Shown: piece by piece, positions 49,401 through 60,417 of the stretch | How the letters are laid out: each line of letters starts with the position of its first letter | Position numbering within the stretch: the first letter of the stretch is position 1 | Source of the DNA: Epiperipatus broadwayi | Lineage: Eukaryota > Onychophora > Udeonychophora > Euonychophora > Peripatidae | Direction of reading: 5' to 3' | DNA length: 64,000 nucleotides | Assembly (NCBI GenBank): GCA_028023455.1 | Contig: JAQFVV010006275.1 | Coordinates: forward strand, 744,001 to 808,000 | Notes under the pieces: generated by a model | The model's database searches: none | What the model saw: the letters and a program-made list of their open reading frames with translations, nothing else | Told to the model about the DNA's origin: nothing | Made by a program: the position numbers and the translations under genes

Positions 49401-49998
49401 ATATATTATTTAAATGTTTTAGTAAAGTTTTTTTGTTTTTTAAATAATAATAACTACTCTTAACATTTTAAAATTCATATAGGAAGGCCATGAAAATTTA
49501 TTGCTTTTTTTTTCATTTTGATTTTTTTTTAATGTTTTTTTTTTACTATATATACATTAAATTCAGTTTTTATAATTAAATAAAAAAATTAATGTTGAGT
49601 ATATATAGTTGTAAATAATAAATAACTCAGATTATATGTAACTGAACAAGAAGTAACTGCAGCTTTCAATGAGTTAAACTATACAACGTAAATAAACTCT
49701 TCAAAAAAAAAAAAATGATACCATATTATAAATTTTTTATTCTAAAGCAAATAATTAAACTCGTGAAAAAAAAAAAAGATACATATTATTTTTGTTTAAT
49801 TATTTCTTTATTTTTCTGTGCTACCCTTGTTGAATTCTATAGCTAAAAATATCTACTGGAAAAAAAAATGTAACGAGTTTGCGTTATATGCAGAATTTGT
49901 GTTGTACATTTGAGTAGTCAGTAATAAAGATGTTCTCTGCAAAGTGTGGAAGTCAGATGATGCTTTGTTTACTATTAATTGGGAATTCATTTATTGTC
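49401..49998. other. AT-rich, no recognised features
   Basis: Several poly-T and poly-A runs; nothing else could be supported. Confidence 0.4.
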
Positions 49999-50000
49999 AA

Positions 50001-50072
50001 GCGTTGGTGGCCTAGTGATTAGCATAGCTGCCTTCCAAGCAGCTGGCCCAGGTTCGTTTCCCGGTCAACGCA
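50001..50072 (+). tRNA. tRNA-Gly(TCC)-like gene, probably degenerate
   Basis: A 72-nt cloverleaf: acceptor GCGTTGG pairs with TCAACGC; the anticodon arm GCTGC-CTTCCAA-GCAGC is perfect with anticodon TCC. It follows the eukaryotic tRNA-Gly(TCC) layout. The T arm has an A-C mismatch (CCAGG with CCCGG), and the T loop reads TTCGTTT, losing the conserved A of TTCGA, which also weakens the B box. The D stem is weak too. It may be a tRNA pseudogene or SINE head. No intron and no encoded CCA are seen, as expected. Confidence 0.55.
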
Positions 50073-50074
50073 TT

Positions 50075-50505
50075 TGACATATGAAAAAAAACACTATCTC
50101 AATTTTATTATGCATCAATCTTTCGACTGAATTCAATCATTATTATTCTGCACTAGATATATTTAGACATATTAGTTTAATAATTCCTTTTTTAAAAAAA
50201 AATATATATATACTCCAACTAGTATTATTTTTATTTTTTGGCTGTGTTTTTTTTTTTGCTTGATATTTGCTGCTTTATAGATTTAGAAATGTTATTTTTG
50301 TAACATATTTATTGTACTCATTCTTTGTTGAAATTATTTTTATTGAACTTTGTTGAGGTTTTCTATGTTTATTATATAAATGAAATGCACAGTATTAATG
50401 AGATTAGCATCTTTATTAAAGTATTATTGTATTTATAATTTTCATCTCTTCTATAAATATCTTATTTTTGATTTATTTGTTTTTATTTTGTTAATTACAT
50501 AAATA
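50075..50505. other. AT-rich, no recognised features
   Basis: The frame at 50081-50263 is hydrophobic low-complexity sequence and is not supported as a gene. Confidence 0.4.
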
Positions 50506-50509
50506 TTTT

Positions 50510-51247
50510 GAAATCAAACTGAGAGAGTGCAAACCTCTCAAGCGTTTAATCAGATCGCAAATACTGGGACAGAGAATTTAACAAGAAAAGAGCAGTTCCA
50601 CTCTCTTCTTTACTTGTCTGTCTATATATCCAAGCCAGTCTAAAGTACTTAGATCTGCAAGCGTGAATCTTAAATATCTTCACACTTAACTCACTGAGTT
50701 CTAATTATAAACATACAGCGTGAAATCTTTCGATTTACTACACAGTAGTTTTTAGATGTTATAACTTGCAGCAATATATGTAAATAATATTTATTTCTAC
50801 AAATGCAAACAGTATTGAAATCAAACTGAGAGAATGTAAACCTCTCAAGCGTTTAGCCAATCAGATCGCAAATACTGGGACAGAGAATTTAACAAGAAAA
50901 GAGCGGTTCCACTCTCTTCTTTACTTGTCTGTCTATATATCCAAGCCAGTTCAAAGTACTTAGATCTGCAAGTGTGAATCAAAAGATTTCACGCTGTATG
51001 TTTATAATTAGAACTCAGTGAGTTAAGTGTGAAGATATTTAAGATTCACGCTTGCAGATCCAAGTACTTTGGACTGGCTTGCATATATAGACAGACAAGT
51101 AAAGAAGAGAGTGGAACCGCTCTTTTCTTGTTAAATTCTCTATCCCAGTATTTGCGATCTGATTGGCTAAACGCTTGAGAGGTTTGCACTCTCTCAGTTT
51201 GATTTCAATACCATCTGCGTTTGTAGAAATAAATATTATTTACATAA
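50510..51247. mobile_element. Three-copy inverted-repeat complex
   Basis: Copy 1 (50510-50730) and copy 2 (about 50777-50980) are in direct orientation; copy 3 (about 50985-51247) is inverted. All contain GAAATCAAACTGAGAGA, CCTCTCAAGCGTTTA, CAGATCGCAAATACTGGGAC and CACTCTCTTCTTTACTTGTC. Copies 2 and 3 form a palindrome whose outer ends are TGTAAATAATATTTATTTC and its complement. Copy 1 carries the GTTCTAATTATAAACATAC part also present in copy 3. No coding capacity. Best read as nested or rearranged copies of one palindromic MITE. Confidence 0.75.
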
Positions 51248-51662
51248 ATGTTTTGAGATTAATTTACCAATGAATGGTATTATTTATTAAGGTATATTTT
51301 TATGTATAACTTCATGTAAGAGAATATACTGTACTTTTACATTTTGCTTTTTATATTATTTTAAATTTTTTTCTGCTGATGTAAGTATTTTCATTATATT
51401 TTGAATATTTCTACTTTCTACTGGTGTAGTAATGTATTTTAAATTTTTAATTTATTACTATCCTTTAACTTTTTATTATTTATTAAGGTCAAATTGCTTT
51501 TAAATTATTTACAACAGGGCAAAGGTTTTTCCATTCGACTCCCCTTCTTTTTTTTCCCACAGACAAACTGTGTTGCTATCTATCAATACAATTTTTGTGA
51601 TATGTCTTAAACCACTGAACATCACGTGATTACCATTCTTTATGCTTATACAAGCTCTTTTA

Positions 51663-51850
51663 CACACAGAGGCAAAACTCTCCATACAGTAGCTCCTCAC
51701 TGATGAAAATCACAAGCTAGAAACTAGTTTGGGATATTAGATGAGTAAACATTAAATAGGGATTTTATGCACAAACCTTTCTGCATCCATTTATTACTCT
51801 AGCTTGCACTGAGTGGCGCTATTGTATGGTGAGTTTTGCCTTTGTGTTTT
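51663..51850. mobile_element. Hairpin MITE, second copy of the 14989 family
   Basis: The outer inverted repeats AAAACTCTCCATACAGTAG (near 51673) and the complement of the CTATTGTATGGTGAGTTTTG end (near 51818) flank AAGCTAGAAACTAGTTTGGG and AATAGGGATTTTATGCACAA, all shared with 14989-15272. This copy lacks the left inner arm, so it is about 100 bp shorter. Confidence 0.7.
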
Positions 51851-52032
51851 GTGATATGCCTATATATAAATATAGACTATGGTTTTAATTTTATCAAATT
51901 ATTTTGATCAACATTTGTAATTATAAGTAAAATGATAATTACTATCAAAATTTAAGTTCACCTGTTTATTCAAACAGATCCAGAATTAAAAGATACTGCA
52001 CAAATGAAAAATAATCTGCATAACTGGCCTGC

Positions 52033-52137
52033 ACATTTAGGTGCAGTTGGTAGAGCATCCATGTTGGGATCGCGAAGTCCCAGGATAGATTCTGGTGCTC
52101 AAACTTCTTATGAACTCCTGAGCAATATGCATTTTTT
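52033..52137 (+). mobile_element. tRNA-like SINE fragment
   Basis: TGCAGTTGGTAGAGCATCC is a good A box and GGATAGATTCTGG a B-box relative. It is followed by CTTATGAACTCCTGAGCAA, the body shared with 15914-16018. Confidence 0.6.
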
Positions 52138-52240
52138 AAATTATATAGCTAGAAACTAATGTTTCATCATTTGAGAGAAAAATCTGACGATAAATAACAA
52201 TACTTTATAGCAAATACAATATGTATTTATATTTCGATAG

Positions 52241-53923
52241 TGAGCTGGTATTTTTCTGCAGGCTCATAATCATACACACATATTTTGTAAAAATATATAT
52301 ATACATTGTAATAAACTTATTTTATTAGAAATAAATAAACACGTACGTTTCTATCAGCTCATATATATATACACATATTTTTGTTAAAATATAAATATTT
52401 TATAATACATAATTTTAAAAATATAAATTAACACTTAATTTTAAAATGGAGTTTTAAGAAGTTAAAATAAATTAGATCAAGATCTTGCTTTTTGATAAAA
52501 GTTTGTCTTTTGTTTAGTCTTTAAAAAAATTCTTAAAGATAGAAAGGAAGAGAAAGCAATTAGTTCTATTGTTGGGACTTTGTCAGTGAAGATATTTTTA
52601 TGCTATCTATTATACTGATCAATGGGAATGTTTCTTTGGGATTTTAAAATATGAAATAAAAGAAGAGAATATTAAAGGTGTGAACTGAAACTTTAGAAAA
52701 AAACTATAAATTATGGACTTTCCTTTTGGTCTAATTAATTGGATTTCTGCTGAGGTCAATATCTAATCTATAAGTTTCAATTTGGCTCAGACTTTTCAAG
52801 ATATAAAAAAAAAATCTGCAAAGTGCATGGAGAAAATGTTGAGTAGCTAGATCTAACAGAACTTTCCCTTCTGGGGACCTCTTCCTATTACCACCTGGAA
52901 CTGCTTTGTAAATGCCTGACATAGAGAGCTAGTCGAGGAGGACAGACTGGAAGAAGACACGGATAAACCACGAAGAATATAGGATGAAATATTCCACCCA
53001 CACAGGATCTACACTGATCAATCAGGGTAAATAGACTTCTTTTTTGATATAATCTCAAGAGACATTTGCGTAATAGATTTTAAAAAAGTAAGAAAAGCCT
53101 TCACTTCAAATATCTCAAAGTTTCAGCAATAGAAAGGGAGGGATATGTAATCTGTAAGTAGATGTATTTACTCATTCAAATTAATCCACATATTGTTTTT
53201 TTTTATTATTTAATTTTTTTTGGATGTTCTATTAATTAAACTTACCTTTAGTTTCTATGATTGTTGTTCTTATAATGTATAGATAGGAATAAGAAATTGT
53301 ATACTCGATCTAAGGACAAGTAAAAATTTAAGATAAAAAGATTTAACATTAGAAAGAGGAGGTTTGAGTGCGTTTGTTTTTAACAAACACACTCTTATAG
53401 TAACATTAGAAAGAGGAGGTTTGAGTGCGTTTGTTTTTAACAAACACACTCTTATAGTAAGTCACCCTTGAGTTCACTCATAGTTATATACCATGATATT
53501 TGATGAAATATTGTATAATTGGTAAAGTGACGGTGCATGTTCCTTCGAGAACGATACATGTTAATTCTTGATTAGAAAAGAAAAAGGATCGGGAGAGTTT
53601 GGTTCGACAAATGTGAGGGAAGGGAATAGTCAACAAATAGAATAAAGGTGTAATAAATCTTTCAACAATATTTAAGCGTCGATCTGTTTTTTTATTATTA
53701 TTTATTATAATTAATTCTTATATTTCATTTTGTAGTCTTTTGGTTCGTTAAAGAAAATTATTTTAAGGTTTGCAATTGGTGATTGCCATTCGTAAATAAA
53801 TTAACTGGTATTATAGAAAATTTATAATACGGTCTAGGCAGAAATGCTTAGTGGCGCCCCCAAACGGCCACAGTACGTTGCAATGTCGTAAAATTTAAGA
53901 GCGTAACAAAATTCTTTGTTACA
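52241..53923 (+). repeat. 5' LTR of the plus-strand gypsy element
   Basis: 1683 bp, starting TGAGCTGGTATTTTTCTGC and ending TTTGTTACA. It carries an AATAAA-type signal cluster near 53641-53659. Unlike the 3' LTR, it has a 57-bp segment in tandem duplicate (about 53346-53459, GGAGGTTTGAGTGCGTTTG). TGGCGCC at 53852-53858 resembles a primer-binding site but lies inside the LTR. Confidence 0.9.
53346..53459 (+). repeat. 57-bp tandem duplication in the 5' LTR
   Basis: Two exact copies of a unit beginning TAACATTAGAAAGAGGAGG and ending CACTCTTATAG. The 3' LTR has a single copy near 58948-59005, so the duplication arose after insertion or during the last replication cycle. Each unit contains a GTTTGTTTTTAACAAAC hairpin. 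Confidence 0.85.
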
Positions 53924-54085
53924 GAAGGTAGGAGCAGGTAAAATTAAAGAAAATGGTGTCTCAACGTGTAGGGCTCGTTAACTAAATAAACGGCTTGAGA
54001 TTAGGGTAAAAGTGGGGTAAGGCAGGTTCGGGTGGTTAGAGCGAGGAGTTAGTGTCGGAAGTACATTTAAAATATTGTAGATAAA

Positions 54086-54968
54086 ATGCAGGATAGAATT
54101 AAAATAAAAATGTTCGAAGGAGACAAAGAGGAGACTATTCGAACACTTGGAAAGTTTAGAAGAGTGTTTTTGTATGTACGAGGCAAGGGAAGAAGAAAAA
54201 ATAATTATAGCAAGTAATTATTTGGTGGGCATGGCAAGAGATTGGTGGAGAATGATACAGAAAAGACCAGACAATTTCAAACTGTACAAAAATAAATTAA
54301 TACATACGTTTTGGAATGTAAAGAAACAAGAAAAGTTATGAAGAGTGGTAGAATTAGAAAGTTATAAAAAAGAAGAAGGGATAGGATATGGACAGTTCTT
54401 TTTAAAGCAAATAATAAAATTGAGAAGGATGGTAGAATATCCTATTGCTGAATGGCAAATTATAAGTATTATAAAAAAATTTGCCGCAAAATATATTAGA
54501 GAGATTAGCTGTCTGTAGGTGTGAAGGTGTGGAAGACATATTGGAAGTTCTTAGAGAGGAAGAAAATGTACCGGAAGAAGAGAAACAAGAACAACTCCCT
54601 AAGCTGTTAAATGTAGTAATTGAGGAAGAAGAGAAAATACAAATGATGGCGGAACAAACTTGCCCTATGATAACGATAAAAATACAGGGAATAGAGATAC
54701 AGGCCCTACTAGACACGGGGAGTCAAGTCTCGATAATCTCAAATAAAATATTAGATCAAATCAGAAGAGGGAAATATAGTTGTTACCATTAAGAAAGTCT
54801 GAAATAACTATGGCTAATAGCAAAAGAGTTAAGTTAGACCCTATACAAATATACGGGGAAGTACAAGTGGGGAAAAAAAATACAGCATACATTATTATCC
54901 ATGTCATGTTTGGTAGAAGATCTTATATTGGGGTCGGATTTTATGCACCAAACCGGAACAAAAATTAA
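54086..54968 (+). pseudogene. Gypsy gag and protease, decayed
   Basis: An ATG at 54086 opens MQDRIKIKMFEGDKEET, matching the start of gag in the other element, then shifts frame near 54137 into LESLEECFCMYE and ARDWWRMIQKRP (capsid-like). After a TGA (54339) and another shift, the frame from 54481 carries an acidic linker and the protease site ALLDTGSQVSIIS (DTG intact). A further frame (54780-54968) holds the post-protease part. No CCHC finger is visible. Confidence 0.75.
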
Positions 54969-55179
54969 TTATAGCGAAAAGAATATAATGATAGGAAACG
55001 AAAAGGTGCCATTTAGTGGATACAGCAGACAGAGTGATAACAAGGTAGCTTACATGATAAACTAATGACATATACCAAGAAATAGAATGTAAAATAACTG
55101 AGTTAGGTAATAATAATAGGGGCTGGAAAAGTCAACTTAAAGAGGCACTTTTTGTAAAATGAACAAGTATTCACCATTA

Positions 55180-56689
55180 AACCCAGAATTGTAAAGGGAT
55201 ATGTTCATCAGATAAAGGTGAAAGAAGAAACTCATTTTCAGGGTAAGTCATACCCAGTTCCTGTCAAATATAAAGAGGAAGTTGATAAACAAATACAACA
55301 AATGGAACAATGGGGCATTATAAAAAAACAAGTCACCGTATATAAACCCTTTAGTAATTGTAAAAAAAAAGACGGCTCTATGAGAGTATGCTTAGATGCT
55401 CGTCAGTTAAATACTATTACTATACCTGATTGGGATGTGCCACCCCGAATTATAGATTTGCTGTTGGAATTTAAGGAAAAAAAATATTTTTCGTCATTCG
55501 ATTTGACATCAAGTTTACTAGCAGATGGCACTTCACGCTGAGGATCAAAAATACACAGCATTCCGTTATGAAGGCTTTATATACGTGTTTCAATGAGTTC
55601 TGTTTGGACTAATTAACATTGGATCAGGGCTATTACAATGTTTAGACTAGGTACTTTCTCTGAGGGTAAAAGAATTTATACTTTATTATATGGACGATGT
55701 CGTGATTGCATCACGATCTCCTCAGGAACATTTAGAAAATTTAGTTGTGTTTCTTTGTGAGTGTCACGAAAAGAATATTACAATAAATCTGAAGAAAAGT
55801 AATATATTTCAGGAAGAAATTATATTTCTCGGTCATCTCATATGTGCTAAAGGGGTGAGACCTCATCCGGACAAGATAGAAGCGATTGTTAAATTCCCCC
55901 AACCAAAGAATAGAAAACAGATTAGATCATTCCTTGGTATATGCAAATTCTATCAAAGGTTCTACAAGGATTTTTTTACAGATACGGAAGCACTTGTGCA
56001 TTTACTGAGAAAAGAAAGCAAGTGAGAATGGATGGAAAAACAAGGCAAGCATTTAAACAGATCAAAGAAAATTTTGTAGATACTGTAACACTCGTCTATC
56101 CGGATTTTACCAAACCTTTTAGGTTACAAGTAGTAGTGTAGGATTGGGAGCAGTACTGTTCCAAGAGAATGAAGAGAAGATACCTCAGGTTTTGTATTTT
56201 TTAAGTAGGACATTAAATCCGGCAGAAAGAAATTATACCACTACGGAAAGGAAGGCATTGGCAAATGTTTGGGCATTAAATAAACTTAAGCATTTACTTT
56301 TAGAGTCTGAGATTATTATCATCACTGATCATAAAAGCTTAGAGTTTATAAATAGGTGTTACTTAACTAATGATAGGCTTATAAGATGGGCATTATACTT
56401 ACAGAAGTTTAATTACAGGGTAATTCATTGCTCCGGGAAAGAAAATATAGTACCAATTATATTAAGCAGAAATCGGCTTACGGATCCCAGTCAAAATTTA
56501 ACACTCGAGGGAGCTCGATTAATATCTCTTAAAGCAGATCCTGTGGTATCGATAGAGAACGATTTGAAAAGACTCCATTTTTTACAAAACTCGGACACTA
56601 CGTGCAGGAAGCTGATACAAGGCTGTAAAGAAGCAAATGTCAGACAACAAAAAAATTGCATGCAAAAAAAACAAATTATATCGGTATAA
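55180..56689 (+). pseudogene. Gypsy reverse transcriptase and RNase H, decayed
   Basis: The frame at 55218-55541 has MEQWGIIKK, KKKDGSMRVCLDARQLN and FSSFDLTS. After a frameshift and stops (55550-55680) the catalytic YMDD box appears (YYMDDVVIAS, 55684 onward), then FLGHLICAKGVRPHPDKI and RSFLGICKFYQRF. RNase H from about 56090 is split by a frameshift that removes the first aspartate region; the rest shows YTTTERKALANVWA and ITDHKSLEFINRC. Inactive. Confidence 0.8.
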
Positions 56690-57744
56690 AATAATAAATG
56701 GGTTGTTAATGTTTCAGGTTAGAAAGGGAGTAGATTGTTGGAGAGTATTTATACTGCAAAATCTAAGGGAAAGGCTAATAAAGTATATGCATGGTATATA
56801 TGGGCATTATGGATCTCTTAAAACAAGTAAACTTATACAGAGATGGTATTATTGGCCAAGTTTGTATAGGTCAGTGGTTACTATGTTACAGAGGTGTCAT
56901 GAGTGTTGGCAAAGTAAACCAGCTAATAAAAATTACGCTGGGACACCGGCACCAATTATAGCTAAGAACCCGAACGAGCTTCTAGCCATAGATTTTTGCA
57001 GTCCACTACCGTCATTTTGTAGATATAAATATATATTAGTGGCCTTTGACGTTTTCTCGAAATTAGTACAGGCTTATCCCCTACGAAAGGCTGATGCTGG
57101 GTCTTCCATAACTGTGCTAAAAGAAAAACAATTTGTTCAAGTTGGCAAAACTCGGACTATTTTGAGTGATAATGGAACCCCTTTTATATCAAGAGAATGG
57201 TAGAATTGGCTTCAGCAAGTACAGATACATCACGTTCTCACCTCTATCCGTAACCCTCAATCTAACCCTTGCGAATGAGTTATGAAAGAATTGGGGAACT
57301 TATTTCGCGTACATTTGAAAGGTAACCATCAATAGTGGTTTAAAGTATTGCCACAGATAGTTAAAATAATTAATTATACATACCACGAATCTACAGGGTT
57401 AACTCCAGAACACTTGCACTATGGTCAAGTTGAGCCTTCTCTCCTCAAGTCCCATTCCTACTGTTACAGAAACGATAAATGTAATGGAAGATCAAAGCTT
57501 TTCTAGAGACCGATTAAAGAAGAAAGCTGAACAGAGAATAAAGAAGGGGAATGCTTGCCCAATACAATTTACGGTAGGCGACTGGGTTTATGTTAAAACT
57601 CAGCCAGTTAGCAAATTAAGTGAGAAACCATATAAAAAGTGTTTCCCTCTATTCGAAGGCCCATACAGGATCATCCAAAAATGTAGACCTAATGCATTTA
57701 TAATACAAGGTAAAAAAAATAAAAAGTGCACTTATAATGCATGA
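56637..57744 (+). pseudogene. Gypsy integrase, decayed
   Basis: The frame from 56637 carries MHGIYGHYGSLKTSKL, QRWYYWPSLY and RCHECWQSKP (HHCC finger), then LLAIDFCSPLP (D) and TILSDNGTPFISREW (D) before a TAG at about 57201. The glutamate region NPCE is followed by TGA. A later frame (57421-57744) contains the C-terminal FPLFEGPYRIIQ module and a basic end. The terminal stop precedes the 3' LTR by about 100 bp. Confidence 0.8.
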
Positions 57745-57831
57745 AGCCTAAAACATTTTAAAGAAAAGGAGGAAAAAAGAAACACCACGGCGTGATTAAA
57801 GTTTTTTTTTTAAGTTTTTTTTTTTTGTTTG

Positions 57832-57847
57832 TAGGAAAAGGGTGCAA
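57832..57847 (+). promoter_or_regulatory. Polypurine tract of the plus-strand gypsy element
   Basis: AGGAAAAGGG followed by TGCAA lies immediately before the TGAGCTGG start of the 3' LTR. Confidence 0.55.
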
Positions 57848-59458
57848 TGAGCTGGTATTTTTCTGCCAGCTCATAATCATACATATATATACATACATAT
57901 TTTGTAAAAAATATATATATACATTGTAATAAACTTATTTTATTAGAAATAAATAAACACGTACGTTTCTATCCGCTCATATATATATATACGCATATAT
58001 ATATATTTGTTAAAATATAAATATTTTATAATACATAATTTTAAAAATATAAATTAACACTTAATTTTAAAATGAAGTTTTAAGAAGTTAAAATAAATTA
58101 GATCAAGATCTTGCTTTTTGATAAAAGTTTGTCTTTTGTTTAGTCTTTAAAAAAAATTCTTAAAGATAGAAAGGAAGAGAAAGCAATTAGGTCTATATAG
58201 GGACTTCATGTCAGTGAAGGTATTTTTATGCTATCTATTACGCTGATCAATTGGAATGTTTCTTTGGGATTTTAAAATATGAAATAAAAGAAGAGAATAT
58301 TAAAGGTGTGAACTGAAACTTTAGAAAAAAACTATAAATTATGGACTTTCCTTTTGTTCTAATTAATTGGATTTCTGCCGAGGTCAATATCTAATCTATA
58401 AGTTTCAATTCGGCTCAGACTTTTCAAGATATAAAAAAAAAATCTGCAAAGCGCATGGAGAAAATGTTGAGTGGCTAGATCTAACAGAACTTTCCCTTCT
58501 GGGGACTTCTTCCTATTACCACCTGGAACTGCTTTGTAAATGCCTGACATAGAGACCTAGCCGAGGAGAACGGACTGGAAGAAGACACGGATAAACCACG
58601 AAGAATATAGGATGAAATATTCCACCACACAGGATCTACACTGATCGATCAGGGTAAATAGACTTTTTTTGTTATAATCTCAAGAGACATTTGCGTAATA
58701 GATTTTTAAAAAGTAAGAAAAGCCTTCACTTCAAATATCTCAAAGTTTCAGCAATAAAAAGGGAGGGATATGTAATCTGTAAGTAGATGTATTTACTCAT
58801 TTTTTTATTATTTAATTTTTTTTGGACATTCTATTAATTAAACTTACCTTTAGTTTCTATGATTATTGTTCTTATAATGTATAGATAGGAATAAGAAATT
58901 GTATTCTCGATCTAAGGACAAGAAAAAATTTAAGATAAAAAGATTTAACATTAGAAAGAGGAGGTTTGAGTGCGTTTGTTTTTAACAAACACACTCTTAT
59001 AGTAAGTCGCCCTTCACTCATAGTTATATACCATGATATTTGATGAAATATTGTATAATTGGTAAAGTGACGGTGCATGTTCCTTCGAGAACGTAACATG
59101 TTAATTCTTGATTAGAAAAGAAAAAGGATCGGGAGAGTTTGATTCGACAAATGTGAGGAAAGGGAATAGTCAACAAATAGAATAAAGGTGTAATAAATCT
59201 TTCAACAATATTTAAGCGATCTGTTTTTTTTATTATTTATTATAATTAATTCTTATATTTCATTTTGTAGTCTTTTGGTTCGTTAAAGAAAATTATTTTA
59301 AGGTTTGCAATTGGTGATTGCCGTTCGTAAATAAATTAACCATTATTATAGAAAATTTATAATACGGTCTAGGCAGAAATGCTTAGTGGCGCCCCCGAAT
59401 GTCCACCGTACGTTGCAATCTCGTAAAATTTAAGAGCGTAACAAAATGTTTTGTTACA
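57848..59458 (+). repeat. 3' LTR of the plus-strand gypsy element
   Basis: 1611 bp, matching the 5' LTR over its length with scattered substitutions and indels. It has a single copy of the 57-bp segment. It ends TTTGTTACA, followed by the ATAG duplication. Confidence 0.9.
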
Positions 59459-59462
59459 ATAG

Positions 59463-59880
59463 TAAAAAAATATTTGCAAATACATTTTGATAACTAAATG
59501 CATATAATTTAGATATGTGTATTGTAATATTTTGTCTTTAGATACACAGTCATAATTGGATTAGTGCCCTCTTCGCCCTTCTCTCATATAATACTCTCAA
59601 ACCCATCTTTATAATAAAAATCTAATGTCTTTTTTTTTAAACTTTTAATCTTTTTTAGTACATACGATCTTTAAATTATTTATATTTTATTAAGAATGTA
59701 TATAACCAATTAGTCTAAACATGAAACGTTAAATTTTTAAAAGCTTAAAGAATTAATAATAATAATATTAATAATAAAGACATTCTATTAACACTAATTA
59801 AAAGTGGAAAAAAATGTTAGCAAAATATATAATATTTGAATACAAATATAATGTATATACTTAAGCTAGAAATAAATAAT
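59463..59880. other. AT-rich, no recognised features
   Basis: No coding or repeat signature seen. Confidence 0.4.
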
Positions 59881-59973
59881 GGGGATTTGAAGACAGACTT
59901 TCAAGCTTTCTTCAGTCATCCACTGTATCTTATATAACCAATACACATGTTCACAAACATGTGAAAAAGATAA

Positions 59974-60032
59974 ATGATCTCCAGTACACATATTTCATGA
60001 TGAAACAGAGCTCATCTTTTGGTCCATATCAT
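59974..60032 (-). ncRNA. Decayed hammerhead ribozyme (left arm)
   Basis: The GAAA box and cleavage region are recognisable on the minus strand, but CTGATGAG has become AAGATGAG. Expected inactive. Confidence 0.5.
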
Positions 60033-60053
60033 ATACATAATATGTGGAAGATG

Positions 60054-60112
60054 ATGATATGGACCAACTGATAAGTGCTAGTTCAGCACAAAATACGTAT
60101 ATTGGAGATCAT
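60054..60112 (+). ncRNA. Decayed hammerhead ribozyme (right arm)
   Basis: CCAA-CTGATAAG, a well-paired stem II (GTGCT-AGTTC-AGCAC), then AAAA and TATA-TTGGAGATCAT. The two catalytic guanines (in CUGAUGA and GAAA) are both changed to A, so it should be inactive although the fold is kept. Confidence 0.6.
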
Positions 60113-60417
60113 TTATTTTTTTCAAGTATATCTGATCATGTGTATTGGTTATTTAAGATAGAATCTATGATTGAAGGGAGCTTGAAAGTCTATGCTCAAA
60201 TTCTTTTAATTAATAAAATTTATATAAATTATTAATCCACTTAACAATTAGGCTTAAATTATTTAATAAATAAACATAAAAAATCTTGTTAATTTTTTCA
60301 TTTAAAAAAAAAGCTTGTAATAATAGTAAACTGAAATTAAATTTTAGATTTGTTAAAATTTTTAAAATAGAACCTTTGGAATGTATTAGATCGTATTATG
60401 AAAGAATTAAAAAAGAA

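Larger units (their letters stand above)
52241..59458 (+). mobile_element. Ty3/gypsy LTR retrotransposon on the plus strand
   Basis: Two LTRs (52241-53923 and 57848-59458) with TG...CA ends flank a 3.9-kb interior encoding gag, protease, RT, RNase H and integrase remnants in gypsy order. The 4-bp sequence ATAG flanks both sides (52237-52240 and 59459-59462), a target duplication. Its proteins are the same type as those of the 40-47 kb element (single gag-pro layout, no zinc knuckle seen) but far more decayed. Confidence 0.9.
59884..60203. mobile_element. Head-to-head pair of hammerhead-bearing repeats
   Basis: The left arm (59884-60038) is a sub-family 1 unit on the minus strand and the right arm (60041-60203) is its inverted partner on the plus strand, so the whole is a palindrome. 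Both arms keep the tRNA-like end (GATTTGAAGACAGAC and CTTGAAAGTC...CAAATTC) and the ribozyme segment. The plus frame at 60044-60235 is a by-product. Confidence 0.75.

Noticed and set aside
52731-52922. 63-codon minus-strand frame present in both LTRs (also 58359-58550)
   Set aside because: It is repeated only because the LTRs are copies; it is antisense to the element and has no domain.
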